Below are positions 1 through 8,246 of a stretch of 64,000 nt of DNA, piece after piece (within the stretch, counting starts at the first letter, position 1; every line of letters starts with the position of its first letter). A program made the translations under genes and the position numbers. The stretch lies in assembly GCA_043780595.1 (NCBI GenBank), contig JAYWCL010000027.1, positions 13,097 to 77,096 of the forward strand, written 5' to 3'. The DNA comes from Limnoglobus sp043780595. GTDB taxonomy: Bacteria > Planctomycetota > Planctomycetia > Gemmatales > Gemmataceae. The notes beneath the pieces were generated by a model that saw nothing but the letters and a program-made list of their open reading frames with translations, was not told where the DNA came from and made no database searches.

Positions 1-227
1 AGACCATCGAGAGTGTCGGCATTTTTCTTGGCGTAAGCCATCAGTTCACGGAAGGTTTTACGTTCGTCGCCTTTGCTGGCGGTTTCGGCAATACGGAAGA
101 GCTTGGCGATTTCGCCGCCCGCTTGTGTGGCGTAGCGACGCAGTGCTTCTTCCTGCACTTCGAGTGAGAAGCCTTCGCGTTCCTGTTCCCGACTGCTGAC
201 CCGAGCCAATGCGGCAAACCGTTTCAT
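1..227 (-). CDS. Serine recombinase (large resolvase/integrase), N-terminal part, cut by window edge
   Basis: Reading the minus strand from an ATG at 227 gives 75 residues open to the window edge. The start has the serine-recombinase signature: a beta strand followed by RVSSREQ, whose serine is the expected nucleophile, then EGFSLEVQEEALRRYA, the usual helix of large serine recombinases. The next residues (ETASKGDERKTFRELM) also fit the catalytic domain. Such enzymes integrate or excise phages, ICEs and transposons. The C-terminal domains lie outside the window, so integrase and resolvase cannot be told apart. It probably belongs to the left end of the accessory region. Family assignment is confident; role is inferred. 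Confidence 0.85.
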   Translation of the reverse strand, partial: MKRFAALARVSSREQEREGFSLEVQEEALRRYATQAGGEIAKLFRIAETASKGDERKTFRELMAYAKKNADTLDG

Positions 228-383
228 GACGAAGACCCCGAAGACAAAGCTCGTTCGTCCATTAACCTGTCCCTCGTAATTGTACCGTTTTTCCGAGGCG
301 GTTGTAGGCAGGAACGAACTGATTCATCGAAAAGTCACTGGCTTACGATAAGGCTTAGAAGAGCTGATGTTGGCAAAGAATGC

Positions 384-456
384 CTAGAACTGGTTTCACA
401 ACCCTGTCAACTGCTGAAATACGTGGGCTTTGTGGGGGTTGTGAAACCAGTTCTAG
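384..456. repeat. Perfect 21-bp inverted repeat with 31-nt spacer
   Basis: Bases 384-404 are the exact reverse complement of 436-456 and pairing stops abruptly on both sides. It lies in the non-coding 228-561 gap between the serine recombinase and the 562 gene, upstream of that gene's promoter. Transcribed from either side it could form a long hairpin. No T-run follows either arm, so it is not a standard intrinsic terminator. A recombination site, a small transposon remnant or a protein-binding site are alternatives. Confidence 0.8.
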
Positions 457-500
457 TAACAGATTGTTATTTAATGAGATATGTGTCAAAAATCTGTCGT

Positions 501-529
501 TTGAGATAACGTCCGAATTGCGCTATACT
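501..529 (+). promoter_or_regulatory. Sigma70-type promoter for the 562 gene
   Basis: TTGAGA at 501-506 and TATACT at 524-529 are separated by 17 nt, close to the bacterial sigma70 consensus. Predicted transcription start is about 536, giving a leader near 26 nt before the GTG at 562. The surrounding DNA is clearly AT-rich. The rest of the 228-561 gap holds only the inverted repeat. Confidence 0.65.
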
Positions 530-561
530 GTTTGCGTTATTAACAACTATTCATTTGGATC

Positions 562-3126
562 GTGGATCAAAGACCGAAAACACTACAAAGCGATATTCTT
601 GCACCTGATGATGTTGTTGTCTTAATCGATGGTAATGTCAAAACAGTAGCGCAGTCTTACTTAGTTTATGACGATGATCTGACATGTAATTTTCGACTTC
701 TTTCCCTTCGGCCGGAAGAGTTGGGCAATCACGATCATGTAAAGCAAAAGATTCTGGCAACAATCGATCAGATTGCTGCGGGTGGGCATGACGCTTTGTT
801 TGTGCGAGCTGCAACACTTAATAATAACGAAGAATCTGCCGGATTGATACGGGACACCATTTTAGATTCCTTGCACCAAATCGCAACTGACGAAACTAGA
901 TTAGGCGAATTCATTGAATCGGCAAAGAAGTCGCTAAAAGAGACCTATGACAGTGGTATTTATCCAACAGATAGTAAAGCTATCGAAGATCTTAGATCTC
1001 ATTTAATTCGTAGTGGTGGCATGCTTCCAGAGGTTGTCGACAGATTATACCATGCGGAGGGCGTTCCGTTTGTAGTAATGAGCGATCACAATGTAACCAT
1101 TATGGATAAGCGCAAACCCGTTGGTATACTTAATGAACCTGCCCATCTTATTAGCATACCTGATGAGAAGTCCTCGCTTTCTGATGAAGGACAGCGAACT
1201 CGTCATTTATCGCTTATTAATGCCATGACACTTTTAGGACTTACAGACAAAAGACGTAATATCTTTTCTGATAAGGACATAAAATCAATTCCTGGCATGG
1301 ATTATAGTCGGGTCAAATATTACATGGAGCGAAAGCGCGGCGATGTGCAGCGACATAATCGGACAGGCAAGCCCATCTATATGCTTCCAGCAGAGAGCGT
1401 TGCCTCAAGTCAACGACTGAATGGCCTGTTAGATTATGATCACAAGGATCATTATGACGAAATAGGAACATTCAAAGAAGCACATTTCTTGCTGAATTAT
1501 TATCAAGAGGAGCCTCAAAAAAGCAAGCTGAGGGAGCGATTCGATCCGGTGGTAGAATACCACGATGCTGTTATGGGGAAGATCACTCAGAATGCTGAGG
1601 AGCGTTTGCAGGCTTTAAGGATTCCTCCAAGAGTCACGGTCGAACGCGAACAAGAGGAGCAGCACCCAAAAACTCCTCTCACTGCTGATGAAGCCATCGC
1701 TCGTGCCGACCGTTTTGCCCGATCCACTCTTCCAGGTCATTACAAACTCCGCAGCTACCTTCAGCCAACCTCCGACCATCGCATTGCACTAAAGCTCACC
1801 GATGATGCTGGGGACACTGTCGAAAAGGTCATAACCCTTGCAGAGCCAAACGCTGAGCGCGCCCTCGATATTAAACGCCGCGTTCAGGCTCACCTGATGG
1901 ATATTCCAGGTGTCGTGCCTTATCGCGGACCGAGCAAAGAGGGAAGCTACCATGTCGCAATGGATGAATTAGTCCCAACAGCACCGCCGCGCTCGCGTGT
2001 TTCTCCCAAATACGGCGAATACCGAGTGAAGCTTGATTGGCGTGATCCAAATGAGGAAATGTCCATACCGTTGGGTGTGCAGCATTCTGAGGCTAACCAC
2101 GATGAAGCACTACGTCGCGCCGAAGAAGTCTCGAAACAACTCAACGAAGCACGTCAAGCGAACGCTGGGCATACGCATCTTCCTCTTACCAAACGGGATA
2201 TTATCGATCATCTTCGACAGCATGTCCAACAGCAAGGCGGCAGGTGGGATGAGCGAACATTCGGTGAGATCGATCAATTCCCAACCATGCTACGGTTCCC
2301 GTTCGCACAGCGAGGCCATCAGCAGGATTCATGGTTGCAAATCGAGGAACTACGAACCGATGGCGACCCCAACTACACATGGATTCTGCCGATCAATGTG
2401 GTTGTGAATGGGCAAAGATTAGCGAACGCCTCCACTCATGTGAATCTCCATGTGCGCGACCGTCACGCCGCCGAGGAGCGCGCAATCGAGACAGTGAATC
2501 GTCTCATGCAGCAAATCAATGCGTTGCCGCCTCAGTCACAATGGGCCATTGATCCTGAACGGCCCACGCATCTGCTCGAATTGAGCGAACCCGCCAGAAA
2601 CGCATCACCGAATCTCATCGATAAGAACCGCCTGACCGACCTGCAAAATGAGCTTCGCAGCCCTTTCCAAAAAGACCTGACCATTCAGGCTGTCGGTGAG
2701 CCGACCGAACAAGATGGCTTGATTCACTTTTCTCTGGCTATCGTTCGCGGCAGAGAGCATGGCGTTACCGAGCCAGTGCTTGCTAAACGCGGTGATGACG
2801 CACCTCCAGTTTCAGTACTACGTCGCTTTGCTGTCCCAGTGGCACATCGTGAGGACATCCCACGTTTTGTCGAAGTAGTTAATAATACGTTCCGCAATGT
2901 TATTGGCGAAGAGTACGATCCTCGTTCGGCGAGAAACTATGACGCCGAGCAATTACGGAAACTCAAAACTCCAAAGCCCTTCAACCCCAACTATGCGCCG
3001 AATGTCTTTGACCGTGCCATCGAAACGCACCTGCCGAACTTTACAGAAGTAAGCAACCTCGATGAACATGTCCGCCGCGCCCGTAGCGAGCGCCCTGAAG
3101 TCGGCTTTGCTGGCAGAGTCAACTAG
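562..3126 (+). CDS. Large hypothetical protein, no recognised domain
   Basis: This is an 854-residue ORF starting with GTG just downstream of a good promoter match. I do not recognise the family. It has no signal peptide or membrane segment; it is charged and soluble in character. The N-terminal half (to about residue 360) is encoded by noticeably AT-rich DNA with codons such as TTA and ATA, while the C-terminal half is richer in GC. The C-terminal half looks built of repeated alpha/beta units with similar openings (TADEAIARADRF, HDEALRRAEEV, AAEERAIETVNRL), suggesting internal duplication of a small module. It stands alone between a recombinase and a convergent minus-strand cluster. It looks like element cargo fused from two sources; function unknown. 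Confidence 0.8.
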   Translation: MDQRPKTLQSDILAPDDVVVLIDGNVKTVAQSYLVYDDDLTCNFRLLSLRPEELGNHDHVKQKILATIDQIAAGGHDALFVRAATLNNNEESAGLIRDTILDSLHQIATDETRLGEFIESAKKSLKETYDSGIYPTDSKAIEDLRSHLIRSGGMLPEVVDRLYHAEGVPFVVMSDHNVTIMDKRKPVGILNEPAHLISIPDEKSSLSDEGQRTRHLSLINAMTLLGLTDKRRNIFSDKDIKSIPGMDYSRVKYYMERKRGDVQRHNRTGKPIYMLPAESVASSQRLNGLLDYDHKDHYDEIGTFKEAHFLLNYYQEEPQKSKLRERFDPVVEYHDAVMGKITQNAEERLQALRIPPRVTVEREQEEQHPKTPLTADEAIARADRFARSTLPGHYKLRSYLQPTSDHRIALKLTDDAGDTVEKVITLAEPNAERALDIKRRVQAHLMDIPGVVPYRGPSKEGSYHVAMDELVPTAPPRSRVSPKYGEYRVKLDWRDPNEEMSIPLGVQHSEANHDEALRRAEEVSKQLNEARQANAGHTHLPLTKRDIIDHLRQHVQQQGGRWDERTFGEIDQFPTMLRFPFAQRGHQQDSWLQIEELRTDGDPNYTWILPINVVVNGQRLANASTHVNLHVRDRHAAEERAIETVNRLMQQINALPPQSQWAIDPERPTHLLELSEPARNASPNLIDKNRLTDLQNELRSPFQKDLTIQAVGEPTEQDGLIHFSLAIVRGREHGVTEPVLAKRGDDAPPVSVLRRFAVPVAHREDIPRFVEVVNNTFRNVIGEEYDPRSARNYDAEQLRKLKTPKPFNPNYAPNVFDRAIETHLPNFTEVSNLDEHVRRARSERPEVGFAGRVN

Positions 3127-3160
3127 CCTGATGATGCTCCGCCATTTCCCAGCTAATGGA

Positions 3161-3388
3161 TTAGATCACCTTCGACAAAGCGTTAATTAGTCTTCCTGCC
3201 GATTGGATCATAGCAACGGCTTCTTCAGGGGAAATCACCGTATCATAGTAGGGCTGCCAGACGCGAATCGTCGCTTCGATCAGTTCCGCCGTGATCCAAT
3301 GCGGTGTCCCAGCCGGAACGATGCCCGATGGGGCATCGCTTAGGACTTCGCGAACCTTGTTGGGTTTGCTTCGGGACATGACAAACAT
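3161..3388 (-). CDS. Small hypothetical protein of the mobilisation cluster
   Basis: This is a 75-residue ORF, the last gene of the minus-strand series that starts with the relaxase and parB-like genes. The ATG at 3388 follows a GGAG sequence at short spacing; a second ATG three codons in is possible. The protein is soluble, with a helical C-terminal half (ISPEEAVAMIQSAGRLINAL). No family recognised. It converges on the 562-3126 gene with a gap of only 34 nt. Confidence 0.6.
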   Translation of the reverse strand: MFVMSRSKPNKVREVLSDAPSGIVPAGTPHWITAELIEATIRVWQPYYDTVISPEEAVAMIQSAGRLINALSKVI

Positions 3389-3449
3389 CCATCTCCAGCT
3401 TGATCGTTAAAGGCGAAAACACAATGACCGTCTTGAACCGGCGAGGGGC

Positions 3450-3710
3450 TTACTGCCCTCGCAGCAATCCTTCTTTCTGGTAACGCTGCAACTCTTCATG
3501 GGAAATCGCCCACGACCTATGGGCACCGCGCCCGCTGGCTTTCTTCTGCCCTTGAATGCGGCCGTGACGACACCATTCGCGGCAGGTGAACTCGGATCGC
3601 TTGACGATGCGGGCGAACTCTTCCACCGAATACCACTCATGCACGCTCTGGCGGTCGGCCAGGGCGACCAGCATCGCCTCGATCCGCTCAAGACGTTCTT
3701 CGAGAGTCAT
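3450..3710 (-). CDS. Excisionase-like helix-turn-helix protein
   Basis: The ORF is open from 3797, but the ATG at 3710 has a strong ribosome site (GGGAGAGAGG) and begins with a coiled helix (TLEERLERIEAMLVALADR), so 3710 is chosen (86 residues). The second half has the layout of a MerR-type winged helix as in excisionases and DNA-binding domain HTH_17: EWYSVEEFARIVKRS, then a CREWCRHGRI recognition region, then a wing and ISHEELQRYQ. Such proteins bend DNA at att or oriT sites or act as small repressors. The leading helix may mediate dimerisation. DNA binding is a family inference. Confidence 0.7.
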   Translation of the reverse strand: MTLEERLERIEAMLVALADRQSVHEWYSVEEFARIVKRSEFTCREWCRHGRIQGQKKASGRGAHRSWAISHEELQRYQKEGLLRGQ

Positions 3711-3879
3711 CGCCAACCTCTCTCCCGCTTCGCTGCCCGCACGCATAAAAGGGTCGTGCAATTGGTTTGTGTTTTTGGATTCCAGAGATCGCGGCACCGC
3801 CTGGTTGAAGCCGAGCGATACCGCGAATCGGAAGTTTTAAGACGCATCCCCCACAGACAGGGCACGTTTCGCTGCGCGG

Positions 3880-4047
3880 CTACTTGAGCCAGCGGCCGAT
3901 CATGCCGACGATGCCCTTCTGCGCGGCACCCTTGATCGCACCGTCGTTGTCGAACTTCTTGAGCGTGCGGCCGGCGACCCACGCCAGCAGCAACAGACCG
4001 AGGAAGCCCTTGAAGAGAACGTCACCGAAGCTGTCTGCGAATAACAT
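3880..4047 (-). CDS. Small membrane protein, paralogue 1 (55 aa)
   Basis: This ORF starts at ATG 4047, preceded by AAGGAGATGACC (a near-perfect ribosome site), and encodes 55 residues. It begins MLFADSFGDVLFKGF, has one hydrophobic segment (about residues 12-25, FKGFLGLLLLAWVAG) and ends in a basic tail (KKFDNDGAIKGAAQKG...). The ribosome site, first nine residues and tail pattern are almost identical to the neighbour at 4154-4321, so the pair arose by tandem duplication of about 275 bp. Its position after a coupling protein suggests a membrane partner of DNA transfer, but this is inference. Confidence 0.75.
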   Translation of the reverse strand: MLFADSFGDVLFKGFLGLLLLAWVAGRTLKKFDNDGAIKGAAQKGIVGMIGRWLK

Positions 4048-4114
4048 GGTCATCTCCTTGTTGAGAATGCCGTTCGGTTGGATTCAAACGGCACGGTGAA
4101 TCGAGGCTGTTAAT

Positions 4115-4139
4115 GTGCCCTGCCTCACAGGCAGGGCAC
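4115..4139 (-). terminator. Perfect 11-bp hairpin after the 4154-4321 gene
   Basis: Arms 4115-4125 and 4129-4139 pair perfectly around a 3-nt loop. It lies between the two paralogous small genes, just after the stop of the upstream one. Only a weak U-rich stretch follows on the minus strand, so it may be an attenuator or an mRNA-stabilising hairpin. A half copy (the GGCAGGGCACG-like arm) follows the second paralogue near 3855-3868. Confidence 0.6.
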
Positions 4140-4153
4140 GTTTCGCTGTGTGA

Positions 4154-4321
4154 TTACCGGAACAGGCGGCCAAGCAGTTTGAAAGCCCCCTTCTTCGCGG
4201 CACCTTTGACCGCGCCGCCACTGTCGAACTTTGACATCAGGCGCTTCATGCTCCAGAGGCCGATGGAGACCATCAGCACGAGGAGGAGGAAGCCGTCACC
4301 GAAGCTGTCTGCGAATAACAT
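4154..4321 (-). CDS. Small membrane protein, paralogue 2 (55 aa)
   Basis: This starts at ATG 4321 with the same AAGGAGATGACC leader as the 3880-4047 gene and is also exactly 55 residues. It shares the MLFADSFGDG start and a KFDSGGAVKGAAKKG tail, but its single membrane segment differs (GFLLLVLMVSIGLW). Conservation of ends with divergence of the membrane helix suggests selection on the termini. It lies 43 bp from the next upstream gene in the coupling-protein cluster. Function unknown. Confidence 0.75.
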   Translation of the reverse strand: MLFADSFGDGFLLLVLMVSIGLWSMKRLMSKFDSGGAVKGAAKKGAFKLLGRLFR

Positions 4322-4364
4322 GGTCATCTCCTTGTTGAAGAAATCAGGGCGAGGTTTGGGCGGT

Positions 4365-4670
4365 CTACATTTCGCGTCCCATCGACTGTTCCACTTCCGG
4401 CGGGTTCATGGTCTCGGTGGGGAGGCCATGATCCGGTTCCGACGGCGTGTACTGCCCAGGGCCGTAAGGCACGAAGGCACTGCCGTTGAAGATGGCAGAG
4501 GCCATTTCCATTTGCCCCTGCACGCCGAGCCGTCCGAGTTCCGCACCGATGTCGCCGAGAATGCTGCCCAGCGACAGGCCGGGAAGGACTTTCTGAATCG
4601 TCTCGATGGCTCCCATCGGCGGCTCGCCATCCTTGATCTGCTCAAACAGTTTCTGCGTTTGCTTCGACAT
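4365..4670 (-). CDS. Hypothetical protein following the coupling protein
   Basis: This is a 101-residue soluble protein starting at ATG 4670, 12 nt after the stop of the TraG-like gene, with a GGGGAAA ribosome site. The N-terminal half is helical (SKQTQKLFEQIKDG, GAIETIQKVLPGL); the C-terminal half is proline-rich and likely disordered. Tight spacing says it is co-transcribed with the coupling protein and two small membrane proteins. No family recognised. Confidence 0.7.
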   Translation of the reverse strand: MSKQTQKLFEQIKDGEPPMGAIETIQKVLPGLSLGSILGDIGAELGRLGVQGQMEMASAIFNGSAFVPYGPGQYTPSEPDHGLPTETMNPPEVEQSMGREM

Positions 4671-4682
4671 CGTTTTCCCCTT

Positions 4683-6395
4683 TCAGTTGAAGGAATCCAT
4701 GAAGAGTCCTGCCGTGAACATCACAGCGAGTATCGAGACCGCGAGGAACAGGCAGGCCGTGTCGAACATGACCTTCCACAGCCCCAACCCACGCGGGATT
4801 TTGAAGTCACGCTCGTAGTACCTCACGAGTGTGGTCCAGATCGGCGGCACCCCAGGCGTGAAGCAGATCGCCACACGTTCGGACAGTGCCGTGACTTCCT
4901 CTGGCTTCAGGAGCTTCCTGCCGGCGAATTGCCAGTTGTCGTTGGCGTTCGACGAGTAGCTGTAGTTGCTGCCTTGCTGGGACTCCTGCCGCGACATTCC
5001 CGAACTCGTCCCGCCAGAGGTCACGACCTGCGTGAATTCCCCCAGGCGGTTGCTGACGTACTCCGCCGTTTGCTGGTCGTTGACCCCGAAGAACACCTGC
5101 GTGACGTTCGAGAGCAGCGTCTGGTCCTGACCATCGGGGAAGCTCTTGCGAAGTTGACCTAAACTTTGAAAAAGAAAAATCAGCCGCACCCCGTACCCAC
5201 GGAACTTGTCCACGGCGTCGTCGAGCGCGTCCATGTGGCCGAGCGACGCCGCTTCATCGAGGACGAAATGCACCTTGGTCGTTTCCTGCAAGCCGCCTTT
5301 GACCACCGCCCGCAGCAACGAGCCGATCCACATGCGCAGCAACGGCGACTGTGCCCGCTGATGCTCCGGCGGAAGCACCAGATAGACCGTCATCTTGCCG
5401 GTGAGCAAATCGGCAGGGTTGAAGCTGCTCGCTTTCGTGCTGGCGGCAACGGCCAGCGTGTCAAGGAATCGCAGGTGGCGGTTCGCCGTGGTCAACACCG
5501 AGGACAGTTCCTTGTCCTTGAAGTGATTGAGTTGATGGCCGAGACGGGAGAGCATCCCTTCCCATGCATCGGACTCGCACATTAGCTTGATTGCTGCCGC
5601 CATCTTTTCAGGATTGGTCAGCAACGTCCGCACCGACTGCATCGACTTGTCGCCGTCTTCGGCGAAGTTGGCGACCATCGCCGTCATCGCGGCGATCCAT
5701 GCTTCTGCGGAGTCGTCCCAATGTTTTTCTTTCTCCTGCCCTGTCCGAACGACGAGCGCTTCGGCCAAATCGCGGCAGTCGTCCAAAGCGGTCCGCGAAT
5801 CGCGGTCGATGAACTCCAGCGGGTTGAACGTGTCCGGTTCTCGCGTCGTGACCTCGAAAGGATCGAGGACGACGACCTTGTGTCCCATTCTGCGTCGGGC
5901 TTCTGCCGTCGCTTTGACCAACTCGCCCTTGAAATCGACTACCACCATCGAATCGGGACAGGTGAGCAGATGCGGGATGACGATGGACACGCCTTTGCCT
6001 ACGCCGGTCGGCGCGAACACCGCCGTGTGGACTGCTTTGGTCAGCCGCACCAGATACTTCGGTTGCTTCCGCTGGCACGCAATGAGGAACTTCTGGCAGG
6101 CTTCCCGTGCCGAAAGCCTTGAATCGAACAACGACTTCAGGCCATTGACCTTGCTCGGCTTGCCATTGATATGCCCGAGGATCAGCCCGTTGCCTTCGAG
6201 CATGTGTGGGAGGTCGGTTGCATCCGACCACCGTGCCGAACCATGTGTTGTGTAGTGGATGGTTTTCTTGCAGAGCATCACGACGGGGATGGCGACCAGC
6301 GCCAGCCATGCGTAAGGAATCAGGTAGACCATCAACGCGGCGAGATAGGCCACGAGAACGATGGTCACGATCAGAAAGATGCGGCAGATGTACAT
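4683..6395 (-). CDS. VirD4/TraG-type coupling protein
   Basis: This protein is a hexameric membrane ATPase of the type IV coupling family, which passes relaxase-bound DNA to a conjugation pore. The ORF is open from 6521, but the ATG at 6395 has GAGG upstream and starts directly with two membrane helices (residues 4-45), so 570 residues are called. Walker A is APTGVGKG near residue 130, followed by VVVDFKGE typical of TraG/VirD4. Walker B is FVLDEAASLG near 378, then FLFQSLGQL. A third hydrophobic segment lies near residues 545-565, which is unusual because VirD4 proteins normally end in soluble sequence. It is co-transcribed with the parB-like gene. No mating-pore genes are seen, so transfer probably needs a helper. 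Confidence 0.9.
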   Translation of the reverse strand: MYICRIFLIVTIVLVAYLAALMVYLIPYAWLALVAIPVVMLCKKTIHYTTHGSARWSDATDLPHMLEGNGLILGHINGKPSKVNGLKSLFDSRLSAREACQKFLIACQRKQPKYLVRLTKAVHTAVFAPTGVGKGVSIVIPHLLTCPDSMVVVDFKGELVKATAEARRRMGHKVVVLDPFEVTTREPDTFNPLEFIDRDSRTALDDCRDLAEALVVRTGQEKEKHWDDSAEAWIAAMTAMVANFAEDGDKSMQSVRTLLTNPEKMAAAIKLMCESDAWEGMLSRLGHQLNHFKDKELSSVLTTANRHLRFLDTLAVAASTKASSFNPADLLTGKMTVYLVLPPEHQRAQSPLLRMWIGSLLRAVVKGGLQETTKVHFVLDEAASLGHMDALDDAVDKFRGYGVRLIFLFQSLGQLRKSFPDGQDQTLLSNVTQVFFGVNDQQTAEYVSNRLGEFTQVVTSGGTSSGMSRQESQQGSNYSYSSNANDNWQFAGRKLLKPEEVTALSERVAICFTPGVPPIWTTLVRYYERDFKIPRGLGLWKVMFDTACLFLAVSILAVMFTAGLFMDSFN

Positions 6396-6402
6396 GGTGC
6401 CC

Positions 6403-6588
6403 TCAGTGTGAATGCGGCCGCAGCCGCGTTTGGATTCGGTTCGCCTGAAGCTCGTAAGTCTCAAGCCCCGCCTTGATTCGCTCGTACACGTTGATGAAAA
6501 CTTCGCGCATCTCCTCGTCACGAAGAACCAGGAGTTTCATGACGACTTTCGCGGTGGCCCAGGCCACGTCATGTTGCAGCCGGTTCAT
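6403..6588 (-). CDS. Small hypothetical protein between parB-like and traG-like genes
   Basis: This is a 61-residue ORF with a clear AAGGAGAG ribosome site, overlapping the 3' end of the parB-like gene by 20 nt and ending 7 nt before the coupling protein start. The sequence is mostly helical (DVAWATAKVVMKLLVLRDEEMREVF). Position and coupling suggest a co-translated accessory of the transfer module. No family recognised. Confidence 0.65.
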   Translation of the reverse strand: MNRLQHDVAWATAKVVMKLLVLRDEEMREVFINVYERIKAGLETYELQANRIQTRLRPHSH

Positions 6589-7378
6589 GACTCTCCTTTT
6601 TGGCTTTGTCCTTCATCGCGGCCGCGAAGGTTTTGGCCGTGTAGCCAAGCTCCCGTGCCCGCTTCATCTCGCGGATGGCTTCGCCAAGTGCCTCAATGCT
6701 CTCGTCGAGCGACAGTTCGTTACCGGCGAGCGTGATGCTGACGCCCGACGGAAGCGGGCAGACGAGTCGCTTGACCCGCACTTGCGGAGTTGCTTTGTGC
6801 TTCCGGCTCCGCACCCGTTGCGCGAGGCCGTCGCGTGACGTGCCGGACAATTTAAGAGCGAGTAATTCGCTTTGTTGCTCGGGTGCAACGCGGCTGATCT
6901 CGTAACAGGCGGTAATGCCGATTGTGCCCGCTTCCAAGGCTTCCTGAACCGCAGGGATGCAGCGCGACGGAGCAAGGTATTTGGTGATCGTCGATTCACC
7001 GAGCTTCAGGTGGGCCGCTAAATCCTTGTTCGCCCAGCCGTTGTTGAGCCGGAGCAGTTCTTCGCAGGCCCGCCACTTTTCGGAATCACGGAGGTCGGCG
7101 CGGTGGACGTTCTCGGTCAACTGGATCAGGCGGACTTCGGTTTCGGTCAGGGAACGGTCGGTGATGATGACCGAGAGTTCCTTCAGGCCGACAAGTTGAG
7201 CGGCACGGAAACGGCGTTCGCCCCAGAGCAGGGTTCCGTCCGGCCTTGCCCCGACCGGCTGAAGCTGGCCGAGGGAAAGCATCGACTCCCCTAGCGACCG
7301 CAAGTCGGTTTCCGTAAAATGCTTCCGGGGTTGCTTCGGGTCGGGCTTGAAGAGCGTAAGCGGCTTCGTTGCGAGCAT
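6569..7378 (-). CDS. ParB-like partition/transfer protein
   Basis: The ATG at 7378 has an ideal GGAGG ribosome site, so the longer start at 7402 is rejected; the product is 269 residues. The N-terminal half is a ParB/Spo0J nuclease-like fold: DPKQPRKHF, then LLWGERRFRAAQL, corresponding to the GERR motif that binds CTP in ParB proteins, then LIQLTENVHRADL. A helix-turn-helix follows (NKDLAAHLKLGESTITKYL). There is no parA beside it, so a role in transfer-gene regulation or replication is as likely as partition. It is the first gene of the traG operon and divergent from the XRE gene at 7490. Confidence 0.85.
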   Translation of the reverse strand: MLATKPLTLFKPDPKQPRKHFTETDLRSLGESMLSLGQLQPVGARPDGTLLWGERRFRAAQLVGLKELSVIITDRSLTETEVRLIQLTENVHRADLRDSEKWRACEELLRLNNGWANKDLAAHLKLGESTITKYLAPSRCIPAVQEALEAGTIGITACYEISRVAPEQQSELLALKLSGTSRDGLAQRVRSRKHKATPQVRVKRLVCPLPSGVSITLAGNELSLDESIEALGEAIREMKRARELGYTAKTFAAAMKDKAKKESHEPAAT

Positions 7379-7489
7379 GGTTGACCTCCAGTTGTTCATC
7401 ACTGGATGAATCGTAACTCCATGCTGCGGAACGCTCCCTGCACGCTACTGGCAATCTGTGGAAAGCTACAGGAAGTGACGAAGTGCTAT

Positions 7490-8200
7490 ATGGTCAATCA
7501 ACTCAGTAATCGAACCGTTATTACCAGCGGCCAAACAATTCAGCGGTTGCGTATCGAGAAAGGGTGGAGGGTCGAAGACCTCGCCAAGAAGGCCAAGTGT
7601 TCGCTCAAAACGGTCAAGAATTTAGAACGGGGGAAGAGGGCATATCTCTTTACCATAAGCAAGCTGGCGGCTGCGCTTGGTGTAGAAGTCTCTGCAATAA
7701 TCGAGAATAAAGTCGCCGCAGAACCCACCAGCGAAGAAATAGTTGAAGAGCCGAAAAAAGATCGGCGGTTCAAATTGCAGATTACCTTGGATATTCCGCA
7801 TGAAGAATTCGACGAGTGCTGGGATCTGACCCACGTCACGATCGTACTGAGCAGGATCCTAAAATCTATGGAGCAGTTAATCGTGACGAATGTAGAGTCC
7901 GGAAGCACGGTGATTACTCTTGAGATGACCTTGGAGGACATACAGAAGCTAATCAAGGTGCTTAATGACCCAATATTTGGCAAGCACGAGCTTGACCAAT
8001 TGCGAGTTCATCAGGTGCAATTCCCTGATAGTGAAGACTTCAATCTGAATGGTCCGGTAGAAGGCGTGCCTGAAGGTGAGCCGCTTCGAGGCCGAACGAT
8101 TACACGCGATTTGGTTTTGAAGCAACCCGGCCGTGGGACTCCTCCAAAACCTAAGCCGAAGCCACTGAGCGAAAAGCCTGTTGATACAGATTCCGAATGA
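7490..8200 (+). CDS. XRE-family regulator with effector-associated-like C-terminal domain
   Basis: The in-frame ATG at 7490 (MVNQLSN) is preferred over the upstream 7406 start because it directly precedes the HTH; the product is 236 residues. Residues about 15-70 form an XRE helix-turn-helix (IQRLRIEKGWRVEDLAKKAK, TVKNLERGKR). The middle domain (about 100-175) has the strand pattern ESGSTVITLEMTLEDIQKLI, resembling small effector-associated domains that connect regulators or effectors in planctomycetes; this assignment is tentative. The C-terminal 45 residues are proline/lysine-rich and disordered. It is divergent from the parB-like gene across 111 bp, so it probably controls the transfer operon. 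Confidence 0.75.
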   Translation: MVNQLSNRTVITSGQTIQRLRIEKGWRVEDLAKKAKCSLKTVKNLERGKRAYLFTISKLAAALGVEVSAIIENKVAAEPTSEEIVEEPKKDRRFKLQITLDIPHEEFDECWDLTHVTIVLSRILKSMEQLIVTNVESGSTVITLEMTLEDIQKLIKVLNDPIFGKHELDQLRVHQVQFPDSEDFNLNGPVEGVPEGEPLRGRTITRDLVLKQPGRGTPPKPKPKPLSEKPVDTDSE

Positions 8201-8246
8201 TTTTCACCTTCCCCGCTCAAGTGTGTGATCCAAACAAATCCTCCAG

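Noticed and set aside
4113..5162. Long plus-strand ORF (349 codons) opposite the coupling protein
   Set aside because: Antisense shadow of the TraG-like and 4365-4670 genes; arginine/histidine-rich, no ribosome site, no motifs.
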